From positions 4,185,501 through 4,249,500 of the forward strand of contig NZ_CP049744.1 of NCBI RefSeq assembly GCF_000760935.2: a DNA stretch of 64,000 nucleotides, given 5' to 3'. A program made the translations under genes and the position numbers. The notes below the pieces were generated by a model. The model was not told the origin of the DNA and did not search any database. It worked only from the letters and a program-made list of their open reading frames with translations. Source of the DNA: Rhodococcoides fascians A25f. Lineage in GTDB: Bacteria > Actinomycetota > Actinomycetes > Mycobacteriales > Mycobacteriaceae. Below are positions 51,674 to 60,525 of the stretch, one piece after another (the stretch's first letter is position 1; each line of letters opens with the position of its first letter).

Positions 51674-52549
51674 ATGACGAGTCCAATCTCCTTCGAGTCC
51701 ACGCGAAAGACCGCGCAGGTCGAGGACCTCACGTTCGCCTATCACGAAGCGGGCACGGGTGAGCCACTCATCATGCTTCACGGGTCCGGTCCCGGTGTCA
51801 GCGCCTGGTCCAACTTCCGGGACAATCTGCCGTTCTTCGCCAACGACTTTCGCGTCATCATGCCGGATCTTCCGGGCTTCGGCGGTACCGAACTTCCCCC
51901 GCTCGACGAGGTGTACACCGTCGCCGCGGCCAAGTGGATCGCCCGCTTCATGGACCATCTCGGAATCGAGTCCGCCCGTTTCGTCGGCAATTCCATGGGT
52001 GGGGCGGTGTCGGCCGAACTTGCGGCCTTGTACCCCCATCGGGTGAGGAGAATGGCGCTGATGGGTTCGGGCGGTATGTCCGTCGGGATCTTTCAGGCAG
52101 AGCCGAGCGAAGGCTTTCTCCGCTTGTTCGAGTTTCTCGAGGATCCGACCCGCGACCGCATGATCGGGTGGATCAAGACCATGGTGTTCGACAAGAAGCT
52201 CATCACCGACGAGTTGGTAGACCAAAGAATGCAGAATGCGCTCGCCGATGGAGTACTCGGCCGCACCAAGGCCATCTTCGGCTCCATGTTCAACCCCAAG
52301 AACCAGGCGACGTACACCCCGCTGTGGACCAAAGCCGCGTCGATCACCACCGACACACTGCTGCTGTGGGGACGCGACGACCGCATGCTTCCGTACGACC
52401 AAGCGCATTTCGCCACCAGATGGCTCCCGGAAGTGGAACTGCACACGTTCGCACACTGCGGCCATTGGATTCAGGTCGAGCGCAAGTCCGACTTCGAGCG
52501 CGTCGTGCAGGAATTCCTGACCCGTGAAGAACCGACCCCAGCACAGTGA
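51674..52549 (+). CDS. Meta-cleavage product hydrolase (HsaD/BphD-like)
   Basis: This 291-residue alpha/beta hydrolase has IMLHGSGPGVSAWSNFRDNL (oxyanion loop of MCP hydrolases), MPDLPGFGGTELP, nucleophile Ser107 in VGNSMGGAVS, LLLWGRDDRMLPYDQAHF (acid) and FAHCGHWIQVERKSDF (base). It cleaves the C-C bond of the ring-opened vinylogous 1,5-diketone to 2-hydroxypenta-2,4-dienoate and an acid. The ATG at 51674 follows AGAGAGG. The released acid is a likely substrate for the FadD and beta-oxidation genes downstream. Confidence 0.92.
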   Translation: MTSPISFESTRKTAQVEDLTFAYHEAGTGEPLIMLHGSGPGVSAWSNFRDNLPFFANDFRVIMPDLPGFGGTELPPLDEVYTVAAAKWIARFMDHLGIESARFVGNSMGGAVSAELAALYPHRVRRMALMGSGGMSVGIFQAEPSEGFLRLFEFLEDPTRDRMIGWIKTMVFDKKLITDELVDQRMQNALADGVLGRTKAIFGSMFNPKNQATYTPLWTKAASITTDTLLLWGRDDRMLPYDQAHFATRWLPEVELHTFAHCGHWIQVERKSDFERVVQEFLTREEPTPAQ

Positions 52550-52719
52550 CGGTTCGTATCCAACAGACCCCACACACACTTCGCCACCTGTCAAAGCGAA
52601 CATCCCGCTCACCGGGATCGCAAGGGCGATAGTCGGTTACGGGGTACACAATCGAGTAAAGCCCCTCCGCATCCGTCGGAACGGGGATGTATCGGTATCG
52701 AGAAACAGAGGTAGTCGAC

Positions 52720-53904
52720 ATGGTCCACGAAGTTGTCAAGCGCGTCGAAGAATTGGGCCCCGAACTGGCGGCTCTGGCCGAGGAGAACGAAAGCCTGGGC
52801 AAACTGAGCGACCAGACCGCGAGTCTGATGCGCCAGATCGGCGTCATGCGTTTGCTGCAGCCTTCCGATTTCGGTGGGTACCAGGCACACCCGCGTGACT
52901 TTGCCGAGGCGGTCATGGGAATCGCCAAGCACGACCCCGCAGCAGGCTGGGTTTCCGGAGTGGTCGGGGTCCACCCATGGGAACTCGCACAGATGGATCG
53001 CAAGTTGCAGCAGGAGATCTGGGGTGACGATCCGGACGTGTGGGTCGCGTCCCCGTACATGCCCAACGGTGTTGCCGATCCGACCGGTGACGATTCTTTC
53101 GTCCTCAGCGGCCGCTGGCCGTTCTCCTCCGGTGCAGATCATTGTCAGTGGGACTTCCTGGGTGCCATGAAGGGCAACGGATCCGGTGCGCCGATCATGC
53201 CGCCCGAGGTCATGCACGTCGTATTGCCGCGCTCGGACTACCAGATCATCGATGGCTCATGGGAGGTCGTTGGCCTGTCCGGCACCGGAAGCAAGGACGT
53301 CGTCGTCGACAAGGCCACCATCCCGGCCTATCGGACTGTGATGCAGTCGGATATCGCGGGTGGAGTTGCTGCGGCCCGCGCAGGACGCCACGACACCGTG
53401 TACAAGTTGTCCTTCGGTGTGATGTTCCCGCTCGGCATCACCTCAGCAGTCATCGGAATTTGTGAGGGCGCGCTGGCAACCCACCTCCAGATTCAGAAGG
53501 ATCGCGTTGCCGTGACCGGTGTTCAGGTCCGCGACGATCCGTACGCGCTCTACGCAGCAGGACAGGCTGCATCGGAGATTGCCGCATCACGTACGCAACT
53601 GATCGACGGAATCAGCCGTTTGTACGACATCGTCGAATCCGGTGGTGAGCCGACAACGGAGGACAAGTCCAACCAGCGTCGCAATCAGGTTCGCTGCGCG
53701 TGGCGCGCAGTGCAGGCAGTCGACGCGATCTTCGCTCGATCAGGCGGCGGTGCCATCCGTAAATCGAGCCCGATGCAGCGGTACTGGCGTGACGCGCACG
53801 TGGGTCTGCAGCACATGATCCACGGTGACGGAGTTGCCTACCACTCCAACGCTCTGCACATGATGGAGCTCGACACTCCCCCCGGAATGCTCGTGATGCT
53901 CTGA
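52720..53904 (+). CDS. Flavin-dependent monooxygenase, HsaA-like (acyl-CoA-dehydrogenase fold)
   Basis: This 394-residue group D flavin monooxygenase has the acyl-CoA dehydrogenase fold: MRQIGVMRLLQPSDFGGYQA, AAGWVSGVVGVHPWELAQM, VLSGRWPFSSGADHCQW, WEVVGLSGTGSKDVVVDKAT and a C-terminal QRYWRDAHVGLQHMIHG. HsaA uses reduced flavin from a partner reductase to hydroxylate a phenolic ring ortho to the hydroxyl. The partner reductase is encoded next. An ATG at 52687 is also in frame, but GAGG before 52720 and family length favour the latter. Confidence 0.9.
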   Translation: MVHEVVKRVEELGPELAALAEENESLGKLSDQTASLMRQIGVMRLLQPSDFGGYQAHPRDFAEAVMGIAKHDPAAGWVSGVVGVHPWELAQMDRKLQQEIWGDDPDVWVASPYMPNGVADPTGDDSFVLSGRWPFSSGADHCQWDFLGAMKGNGSGAPIMPPEVMHVVLPRSDYQIIDGSWEVVGLSGTGSKDVVVDKATIPAYRTVMQSDIAGGVAAARAGRHDTVYKLSFGVMFPLGITSAVIGICEGALATHLQIQKDRVAVTGVQVRDDPYALYAAGQAASEIAASRTQLIDGISRLYDIVESGGEPTTEDKSNQRRNQVRCAWRAVQAVDAIFARSGGGAIRKSSPMQRYWRDAHVGLQHMIHGDGVAYHSNALHMMELDTPPGMLVML

Positions 53905-53940
53905 CCGTCAGTTCTACACAGTAATTCGAAAGGGGACAGG

Positions 53941-54471
53941 GTGGATTCGGAGTTGGGCACGCTGGATGGTCGCCACCTGCGCGACGTGATGGGCAACTTT
54001 CCCACGAGCGTCGTTGCAGTGACCGCTCTCGACCCCGAGAGCGAGCCGGTGGGAATGGTCGTCGGATCGTTCACATCGGTATCGCTCGACCCGCCCTTGG
54101 TATCCTTCCTCGCTGACCGTTCGTCATCGACACTTCCCAAAATTATTCTTGCCAAACGATTTTGCGCAAATGCGCTGGCGTCAGATCAAGAAGCCCTATG
54201 CCGCAAGATGGCGCGGCGTGGAGCAGACCGATTCGACGGCGTCGCCTGGGAACCGTCTGCGCTGGCGAACCCGATCCTGGAAGGAACGGTGGCCTGGATC
54301 GATTGCACCATCGAGAAAGTGGTCGAGCTCGGTGACCACGACCTGGTGGTCGGCCGTATCCACGACCTGAAAGTGGTATCGACGAAGACGCCTCTGCTGT
54401 TCTTCCGTGGCGGCTATGGCGATTACTTCTCGAGTTCTCAGCTACTGCTGGATAGCCACCGAAGCTGGTGA
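53941..54471 (+). CDS. Flavin reductase, HsaB-like partner of the monooxygenase
   Basis: This 176-residue flavin-reductase-fold protein has LRDVMGNFPTSVVAVTALDP, GMVVGSFTSVSLDPPLVSFL (flavin binding), KRFCANALASDQEALCRKMA and GDHDLVVGRIHDLKV. It reduces FAD or FMN with NAD(P)H and hands the free flavin to the HsaA-like oxygenase. The GTG start at 53941 follows GAAAGGGGACAGG. It is the last gene of the plus-strand unit, closed by a strong hairpin. Confidence 0.9.
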   Translation: MDSELGTLDGRHLRDVMGNFPTSVVAVTALDPESEPVGMVVGSFTSVSLDPPLVSFLADRSSSTLPKIILAKRFCANALASDQEALCRKMARRGADRFDGVAWEPSALANPILEGTVAWIDCTIEKVVELGDHDLVVGRIHDLKVVSTKTPLLFFRGGYGDYFSSSQLLLDSHRSW

Positions 54472-54480
54472 GAACAGAAC

Positions 54481-54514
54481 GAACGGGCCGGTGACATCAT
54501 TCACCGGCCCGTTC
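54481..54514. terminator. Bidirectional terminator
   Basis: GAACGGGCCGGTGA (54481-54494) pairs perfectly with TCACCGGCCCGTTC (54501-54514), 6-nt loop. It lies between the flavin reductase (+) and the crotonase (-). Confidence 0.9.
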
Positions 54515-54546
54515 TCGTGTTGTCGCCTTCTGCTTTTCTGGCGGTT

Positions 54547-55323
54547 TCACGTTCCGTTCCACTTCGGTGGGCGGCGTTCGACGAATGCGGCAGGCCCCTC
54601 GATGGCGTCCTGGGAAGCGAACACCGGATCGGTGTATGCGCCTTGCACCGCGAAGGCCTCGTCATCGGTCAACGTTCTCGATGCAAGTGCAAATGCCTTG
54701 CTGGCCCGTACTGCCAGCGGTGCATTGCCGGCAATGGTCACAGCCAGTTCGCGGGCTACCGCGAGAGCTTCACCATCCTCGACAACACGATTGAGCATTC
54801 CGTGTCCGAGCGCCGTCCGGGCCGACATCGGTTGTCCGGTCAACAACAATTCCAACGCGACCGCACGCGGAAGTACACGTGGGGCGCGGAAGATGCCGCC
54901 GGCGCGAGCGGCGAGACCCCGCGTCACCTCGGGTAGACCGAACTGCGCACTCTCTCCTGCGACCACCAGATCCGAGGCCAGAACCAGCTCGAAGCCGCCT
55001 CCCAGTGCCCAACCCTCCACCGCAGCGATGAGAGGCTTTGTGGGAGGGGACTCCACTAGACCGCCGAACCCCCTGCCGTCGACGACCGGCCGTTCACCCA
55101 ACTGAAAGCGCTTGAGATCCATACCGGCACAGAATGTTCCGCCGCTTCCGGTCAGAATCGCCACGTTCAGTTCCGGGTCTCGGTCCAAACGCAGCAGTGC
55201 CTCTGCGATGACGTGCGCGGCCGCCTTGGTCATCGCGTTTCGCTGTGCGGGCCGATCGATGGTGATGGTGAGGATTCCAGCCTCCGCTTCGACCCTGACT
55301 TCACTGTCCACGGCGTCGCTCAT
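54547..55323 (-). CDS. Enoyl-CoA hydratase (crotonase family)
   Basis: This 258-residue crotonase has IDRPAQRNAMTKAAAHV, TGSGGTFCAGMDLKRF (first oxyanion loop), EGWALGGGFELVLASDLVVA (second) and FGLPEVTRGLAARAGGIFRA. The usual Glu of the GLPE region is present; the second catalytic Glu position is taken by Arg-Ala (GLAARAGG). Its ATG overlaps the SDR stop (ATGA), making a coupled pair. It probably hydrates an unsaturated acyl-CoA from the dehydrogenase at 56113 so that the SDR can oxidise it. Confidence 0.9.
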   Translation of the reverse strand: MSDAVDSEVRVEAEAGILTITIDRPAQRNAMTKAAAHVIAEALLRLDRDPELNVAILTGSGGTFCAGMDLKRFQLGERPVVDGRGFGGLVESPPTKPLIAAVEGWALGGGFELVLASDLVVAGESAQFGLPEVTRGLAARAGGIFRAPRVLPRAVALELLLTGQPMSARTALGHGMLNRVVEDGEALAVARELAVTIAGNAPLAVRASKAFALASRTLTDDEAFAVQGAYTDPVFASQDAIEGPAAFVERRPPKWNGT

Positions 55324-56087
55324 CGCGGTGCCATCCGGATCGCGCCATCGAGCCGAATGGTTTCACCGTTCACGTACGAATTACCGAGCAGGGTCACAGC
55401 CATTCCTGCGTAGTCCGCCGGCTGGCCGAGTCGCTTCGGGAACGGGACGCCCGCTGCGAGACCCTCGCGAATGTCCTCACGCAAACGCGCCAACATCGGT
55501 GTGTCGAACACTCCGGGGGCGATGGTGTTCACTCGAATACCAACACTGGCTAGATCGCGCGCGGCAACCAGGGTTATGCCGTGCACCGCCGCCTTCGAGG
55601 CTGTGTAGGACGTCTGACCGATCTGGCCGTCGAACGCAGCGACGGACGCGGTCAGGACGATGGCCCCTCGCTCTCCGTCGATCGGCTCGTTGCGAGAAAC
55701 CCGGGCGGACACCAACCGAAGTACGTTGTACGTCCCGATCAAGTTCACCTCGAGCACATCGCGGAAGCTCTGCAACGGTGCAGGATTGCCCTCCTTGTCC
55801 AAGATCCGCAGACGATCCCCACCGCGGCCGGCGCAGTGCACGGCACCGCGAAGTGGACCGTGGGATTCCACGGCGTCGAGTGCGGCACCGAAGGAATCTT
55901 CGTCGGTGATGTCCACGGCGACGAAAACCGCGGCGTCGCCGAGGCCTTTTGCGGTCATCTCACCGTCCGACGTGGGTAGATCGGCAATGACGACCCGGCC
56001 GCCCGCCTCGACTATTGCGGTTGCCGTTGCCGCGCCGAGTCCGGATGCGCCGCCGGTGACGAGAAAAGTGTTGTCTGTGAGCTTCAT
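55320..56087 (-). CDS. SDR, 3-hydroxyacyl-CoA dehydrogenase type II-like
   Basis: This 255-residue SDR has FLVTGGASGLGAATATAIVE, VVIADLP, HCAGRGGDRLRIL, the Ser-Tyr-Lys set in LTASVAAFDGQIGQTSYTAS and KAA, and YVNGETIRLDGAIRM. The insertion after HCAG and the preserved IGQTSYTASK are typical of the HSD10-like 3-hydroxyacyl-CoA dehydrogenases, NAD-dependent. With the coupled crotonase, upstream dehydrogenase and thiolase, it forms a full beta-oxidation set. Confidence 0.9.
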   Translation of the reverse strand: MKLTDNTFLVTGGASGLGAATATAIVEAGGRVVIADLPTSDGEMTAKGLGDAAVFVAVDITDEDSFGAALDAVESHGPLRGAVHCAGRGGDRLRILDKEGNPAPLQSFRDVLEVNLIGTYNVLRLVSARVSRNEPIDGERGAIVLTASVAAFDGQIGQTSYTASKAAVHGITLVAARDLASVGIRVNTIAPGVFDTPMLARLREDIREGLAAGVPFPKRLGQPADYAGMAVTLLGNSYVNGETIRLDGAIRMAPR

Positions 56088-56112
56088 CGAGAATCGTATT
56101 CTTTCTTCGCAG

Positions 56113-57273
56113 TCAGGACGGGTAGCGGTTTGCCAGATCCCGGCCGATGATTTCCTTCATGATTTCGGTGGTGCCACCGACGATGGTTTGGACACGCGCG
56201 TCTGCGTAAGCGCGCGATATGGGGTATTCGTCCATATAGCCGTATCCGCCGAACATCTGCAGACACCCGTCCGTGACGCGCTTCTGCAATTCGGTGGTCC
56301 ACCACTTGGCCTTCGCCCCCAAGGTGGCGTCGAACGTGCCGTCGTTGTATGCCAGGATGCTCTGCTGAAGAAAACTGCGGGTTATCTCGACCTCGGTTGT
56401 CATTTCGGCGAGCTTGAACCGAGTGTTCTGGAAGTCGACTATTCTCTGGCCGAATGCTTTTCGCTCGCTTGTGTACTTCAGCGTCCACTCCAATGCCGCT
56501 TCGGCTGCGACGAGAGCGCGCCATGCGATCGACAACCGCTCGAGCGGCAACTGGGCGGTCAGGTGATGGAATCCGCGGCCTTCCTCACCGACGAGATTCG
56601 ACAGCGGCACGCGCACATCGGAGAAAGCGATCTCGGCAGTATCCTGGGCGTGCAAACCGAGTTTGCGCAACTTCTGCCCCCGTGCGAAACCTGGGGTGTC
56701 GGTCGGAACCAGAATGAGCGAAAGTTGCGGCCTACCCTCTTTCTCTCCCGTCCGGGCCGCGGCCAGAACCACATCCGAGGAGAAGCCGCTGGTGATGAAC
56801 GTCTTCGCTCCGTTGATCACCCACTCATCACCATCGCGGACCGCTGTGGTCTTCATCCCGCGGAGATCGCTGCCCGCGGCAGGTTCGGACAGCGCAATCG
56901 ACGCGACGGTCGAACCGTCTGCCATACCGGGTAGCCACGTCTGCTTATGCTCGGTTGTGCCGAAGGTGGTCAGGTAGGACGCGACGATGTCATCGTTGAT
57001 GGAAAAGGCCGAAGCAAGTGCCGCGGCCCCCACTCGTGCGAGTTCCTCCTGCACGACACAGCGAAAGCGATAATCAGCTGCACCTCCACCGCCGAATTCT
57101 TCGGGTATCCGGATACCGAGAATGCCCTGAGCGCCAGCTGCCTTCCACACGATTCGTCCCGTACTTCGCTCCTCCTCCCAGCGATCGAGATTCGGGGTTA
57201 CTTCTCGGCTCACGAATTCGCGGACGGACGCACGAAAGGCCGAATGGTCGGCATCGTAAAAATTCTCTGGCAT
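56113..57273 (-). CDS. Acyl-CoA dehydrogenase
   Basis: This 386-residue acyl-CoA dehydrogenase has ILGIRIPEEFGGGGAADYRF, SIALSEPAAGSDLRGMKTTA, WVINGAKTFITSGFSSDVVL (FAD binding), RKAFGQRIVDFQNTRFKLAE and QMFGGYGYMDEYPISRAYAD with the likely catalytic Glu in DEYP, and ends with the TEIMKEIIGR motif. It oxidises an acyl-CoA to the 2-enoyl-CoA, passing electrons to ETF. The gap to the SDR is 25 bp and to the thiolase 33 bp. Confidence 0.92.
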   Translation of the reverse strand: MPENFYDADHSAFRASVREFVSREVTPNLDRWEEERSTGRIVWKAAGAQGILGIRIPEEFGGGGAADYRFRCVVQEELARVGAAALASAFSINDDIVASYLTTFGTTEHKQTWLPGMADGSTVASIALSEPAAGSDLRGMKTTAVRDGDEWVINGAKTFITSGFSSDVVLAAARTGEKEGRPQLSLILVPTDTPGFARGQKLRKLGLHAQDTAEIAFSDVRVPLSNLVGEEGRGFHHLTAQLPLERLSIAWRALVAAEAALEWTLKYTSERKAFGQRIVDFQNTRFKLAEMTTEVEITRSFLQQSILAYNDGTFDATLGAKAKWWTTELQKRVTDGCLQMFGGYGYMDEYPISRAYADARVQTIVGGTTEIMKEIIGRDLANRYPS

Positions 57274-57306
57274 GGTCGATCTCCCGGTCTTTTCGCTGTC
57301 GACGAG

Positions 57307-58458
57307 TCAGTCGACGAGTTCGTAGATGGTTGCGTTCGCAGTACCGCCGCCTTCACAGATGGTCTGAAGCCCATATCGGAGCCCTCGATCGCGCATGTGG
57401 TTGATAAGGCGAGTGGTCAGAATGGCACCCGATGCCCCCAGCGGATGGCCGACCGAGATGGCACCGCCGAGCGGATTGACCCGCTCCGGGTCCGCGCCCA
57501 GTTCGATTTGCCAGGCGAGCGGTACCGGTGCAAAGGCTTCGTTGATCTCGATTGCTCCGATGTCGCCGATGGTCAACCCTGTGCGAGCGAGCACCCGTTG
57601 CGTCGCGGGTATGGGCGCGGTCAACATCATCACCGGATCGGCACCGACGACGGAGCCGGCCAGAATCCGGACGATCGGCGTCAACCCGAGCTGCCGCGCT
57701 TTCTCTGGTGTCGTGATCAGCACGCCCGCTGCGCCATCAGAGATCTGAGAGGCGTTGCCCGCGTGTATGACGCCGTCTTCGCGGAACGACGGCTTCAGCT
57801 TGGCCAACGTCTCCGGGGACGTGCCACGGCGCACTCCCTCGTCCACCGTCAATTTCGCGTCGAGCGTATCGACACCCACCAATTGAGAGTCGAATGCACC
57901 GCGGTCGATCGCTGCCGCAGTCAGTCGGTGCGAGCGGGATGCGTACTCGTCCAGTATGAGTCGAGTCAGACCCCACTTCTCGGCGATCATCTCGGCACCG
58001 GTCCCCTGATCGAGTCCGTCGACGCCGAAGCGGTCGAGTACCGTCTGACCGTAGGGGAACCCCGATGCACGGGTTGCGCCGAGCGGGACCCTGGACATCG
58101 ATTCGACTCCACCGGCGACTGCGATGTCGTAGGCGCCCGACATCACGGCATGCGCGGCCGACTCGATGGCTTGTTGTCCTGACCCGCACGCGCGGTTGAT
58201 AGTGGCCGCGGGTACCGATTCGGGCCACCCGGCAGCCAGGGTTGCGAAACGTCCGACATTGCTCGACTGGTCACCCAGTTGCGTGACACACCCCCACATC
58301 ACGTCGTCGATGGTTCCTGGATCTATTCCGCTGCGCTGCACCAATTCACGGAGGACGAGTGCCGAGAGATCTACGGGATGAATTCCGCTCAGCGATCCGT
58401 TTCGCTTCCCGATTGGCGTGCGTACTGCCTCGACGATCACTGCTTCTCGGACCTGCAA
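57307..58458 (-). CDS. Acetyl-CoA acyltransferase (thiolase)
   Basis: This 383-residue thiolase has the nucleophile in NRACGSGQQAIESAAHAVM, GGVESMSRVPLG, INEAFAPVPLAWQIEL, GGAISVGHPLGASGAILTTR and CEGGGTANATIYEL with the second Cys and His. TTG at 58458 is the proposed start because GGAG lies 7 nt upstream; a GTG at 58440 is also in frame. It heads the minus-strand unit thiolase-dehydrogenase-SDR-crotonase, divergent from the acyl-CoA dehydrogenase at 58583. Confidence 0.9.
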   Translation of the reverse strand: MQVREAVIVEAVRTPIGKRNGSLSGIHPVDLSALVLRELVQRSGIDPGTIDDVMWGCVTQLGDQSSNVGRFATLAAGWPESVPAATINRACGSGQQAIESAAHAVMSGAYDIAVAGGVESMSRVPLGATRASGFPYGQTVLDRFGVDGLDQGTGAEMIAEKWGLTRLILDEYASRSHRLTAAAIDRGAFDSQLVGVDTLDAKLTVDEGVRRGTSPETLAKLKPSFREDGVIHAGNASQISDGAAGVLITTPEKARQLGLTPIVRILAGSVVGADPVMMLTAPIPATQRVLARTGLTIGDIGAIEINEAFAPVPLAWQIELGADPERVNPLGGAISVGHPLGASGAILTTRLINHMRDRGLRYGLQTICEGGGTANATIYELVD

Positions 58459-58582
58459 GTGACTGCTCCGATCGATGTAGCTGAAGTAGCGAGAGATGAA
58501 AGAGTGGCATCGACAGCCACGATCGCTACTCAAAAGATAGATTACATGGTTAACTACGTCAAACACTGTTTAGGAGAGTTCC

Positions 58583-59635
58583 ATGGACTTCGCGCTGAGC
58601 GATGAACAAGACGCCCTCGCCGCAGCCGAACGCGCCTGGCTGACCAAGAACAACCCGATCACTTCCCGCCGGAGCACGATCGACGACGGTCCGGCGCGTC
58701 TGCGGTCCGAGGACCTCCGACATTTGCGCGACTCTGGCCTGGCAGGTCTGTTGACCGAGAACATGGGCGGCACGCACGTCGATCTCGCCGTCCTGGTGGA
58801 AGAGCACGGTCGCGCGGGAAGCGCGATTCCGCTCGCCGAATTATCCATTGCAGCAGGCCTTCTCGAGTTTCTCGACCACCCGATGAGGGAGAGCGCCGAA
58901 TCGGGAGACGAACTCGTTGTGCCGGTGGCGGCCGCGATCGACAACGCCACGATCACCGCGAGCATCGACGACGACACGCTGCGGCTGCAGGGCAGGAGCG
59001 CTCCGGTGAGCGGAGCGATCGACGTCGGCCACGTACTGATATTGGCGCAGTGCCGCGACGGAATCGAAGTTGCCGCGGTACTGCCGGTCGGTGCGGTCGA
59101 GGTGACTCCGCTCGACACACTCGATCTGACCAGGTCCTGGTCCGTGGTCGATATCGACGTAACTCTCGAAGTCGACCAATGGTACGGACTGCCCTCGGGT
59201 ACAACTGATTTCGTTCACGATCAGCTTGCTACCTACCGGGCATTCGACGCCCTCGGTGCCGCCGCACGCCTGGTCGAGGACAGCGTCGACTATACGAAGA
59301 GTCGAACGCAGTTCGGTAAGCCCATCGCGTCGTTCCAGGCCGTCAAACACCATTGCGCGAACATGGCGTTGTCCGTCGAAACAGCACGTGCGGCGCTGTG
59401 GGCTGCGGCGGTCGCCCTCGACGACAGATCACCCGAGCGCACAGCTGCGGTGTCTGCCGCTGCCGCCTACACAGGCGAAGGCACGAGCACCGTCGCTCAG
59501 ACAGCTCTTCAGGTACACGGCGGAATCGGCTTCACCTGGGAACACCACCTTCATCTGCTGATGCGCCGGATCAAGGTCGACGAGCTGCTCGATGGAACAG
59601 TATCGTTCCATCGACGCCGGCTCGTTCAGGTCTGA
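58583..59635 (+). CDS. Acyl-CoA dehydrogenase, short FadE subunit type
   Basis: This 350-residue protein has DFALSDEQDALAAAERAWLT, a shortened N-terminal domain, SRTQFGKPIASFQAVKHHCA and ALQVHGGIGFTWEHHLHLLM with the Glu of WEHH. The short length and divergent middle (no clear substrate loop) match the smaller partners of heterotetrameric FadE enzymes of the steroid type. A partner could be the dehydrogenase at 56113 or the one at 63279. TAGGAGAG precedes the ATG. It is the only plus-strand gene of this block. Confidence 0.87.
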   Translation: MDFALSDEQDALAAAERAWLTKNNPITSRRSTIDDGPARLRSEDLRHLRDSGLAGLLTENMGGTHVDLAVLVEEHGRAGSAIPLAELSIAAGLLEFLDHPMRESAESGDELVVPVAAAIDNATITASIDDDTLRLQGRSAPVSGAIDVGHVLILAQCRDGIEVAAVLPVGAVEVTPLDTLDLTRSWSVVDIDVTLEVDQWYGLPSGTTDFVHDQLATYRAFDALGAAARLVEDSVDYTKSRTQFGKPIASFQAVKHHCANMALSVETARAALWAAAVALDDRSPERTAAVSAAAAYTGEGTSTVAQTALQVHGGIGFTWEHHLHLLMRRIKVDELLDGTVSFHRRRLVQV

Positions 59636-59648
59636 GTCGCCGAACCCC

Positions 59649-59682
59649 GAAAGGCGGGAAGCGCTTTCGGTTCCCGCCTTTC
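59649..59682. terminator. Bidirectional terminator
   Basis: GAAAGGCGGGAA (59649-59660) pairs perfectly with TTCCCGCCTTTC (59671-59682), 10-nt loop. It lies between the convergent dehydrogenase (+) and crotonase (-) genes. Confidence 0.87.
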
Positions 59683-59715
59683 CTGAAGTCCGAACTCTGA
59701 ACGCAGTCCGAGTTA

Positions 59716-60525
59716 CTAGCGAGCCTGCCAAACGGGCTGCCGCTTCTCCGCGAACGCTCGCGGACCTTCCTTCGAGTCCTCGGTCGTGCGCAGTAGGTCC
59801 CACTCGGTCGCGGACAGCGCCCACTTGTGATCCTCATCGGAACGGGTGCCGTCGACAATGCCGTACGCGATTCGTTTGCTGGCCTGCACCGACAGGGGTG
59901 CATTCACGGCAATCCTCTGAGCGAGCTCGACCGCGGCCTCGACCGTGCGTCCCTCCTCGACGACTTGGTTGATCAATCCGCATTCGAGTGCTCGCTCGGC
60001 GCTGATCGGGTCGCCGGTGAAGATCATCTCCATGGCCAGTCTCTGCGGAATCTGGGCTGGAAGTCTGAACACCCCGCCGGCACCGGCAAGCAATCCGCGC
60101 TTGACCTCGGGTAGGCCGAACGTTGCGTTGGTGGATGCCACGATCAAGTCGGCGGACAGTGCCAACTCCGTGCCGCCTCCGAGGGCCGAGCCGTTGACCG
60201 CCGCTATCGTCGGCTTCTGAACGAGATGCTTGACGAATCCGGCAAAACCCCATTCCGCGTGACCTGGGGCGTACGTGCTTTCGCCTCGCGCAATCGCTTT
60301 CAGGTCCGCGCCGGCACAGAACGACTTGTCACCGGCGCCGGAGACGACGATGACGCGGACGTCTCGATCGGCTTCCGCCTCCTCGAGGGCTGCCCCTACT
60401 GCGGCACTGACGGCACTGTTCACGGCGTTACGTGCGTCCGGACGGTTGATGGAAATGATCATGACGTTTCCGGAGCGCTCCACGAGGGCAGCTGGGCGCT
60501 CCGGGGTCGTGGTTTCTTCGGTCAT
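59716..60525 (-). CDS. Enoyl-CoA hydratase (crotonase family)
   Basis: This 269-residue crotonase has INRPDARNAVNSAVSAAVG, SGAGDKSFCAGADLKAIARG, VNGSALGGGTELALSADLIV and FGLPEVKRGLLAGAGGVFRL. It is similar to the crotonase at 54547 and probably paralogous. GAGAGG lies before the ATG at 60525, which overlaps the thiolase stop (ATGA). It ends the minus-strand unit dehydrogenase-FadD-thiolase-crotonase. Confidence 0.91.
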   Translation of the reverse strand: MTEETTTPERPAALVERSGNVMIISINRPDARNAVNSAVSAAVGAALEEAEADRDVRVIVVSGAGDKSFCAGADLKAIARGESTYAPGHAEWGFAGFVKHLVQKPTIAAVNGSALGGGTELALSADLIVASTNATFGLPEVKRGLLAGAGGVFRLPAQIPQRLAMEMIFTGDPISAERALECGLINQVVEEGRTVEAAVELAQRIAVNAPLSVQASKRIAYGIVDGTRSDEDHKWALSATEWDLLRTTEDSKEGPRAFAEKRQPVWQAR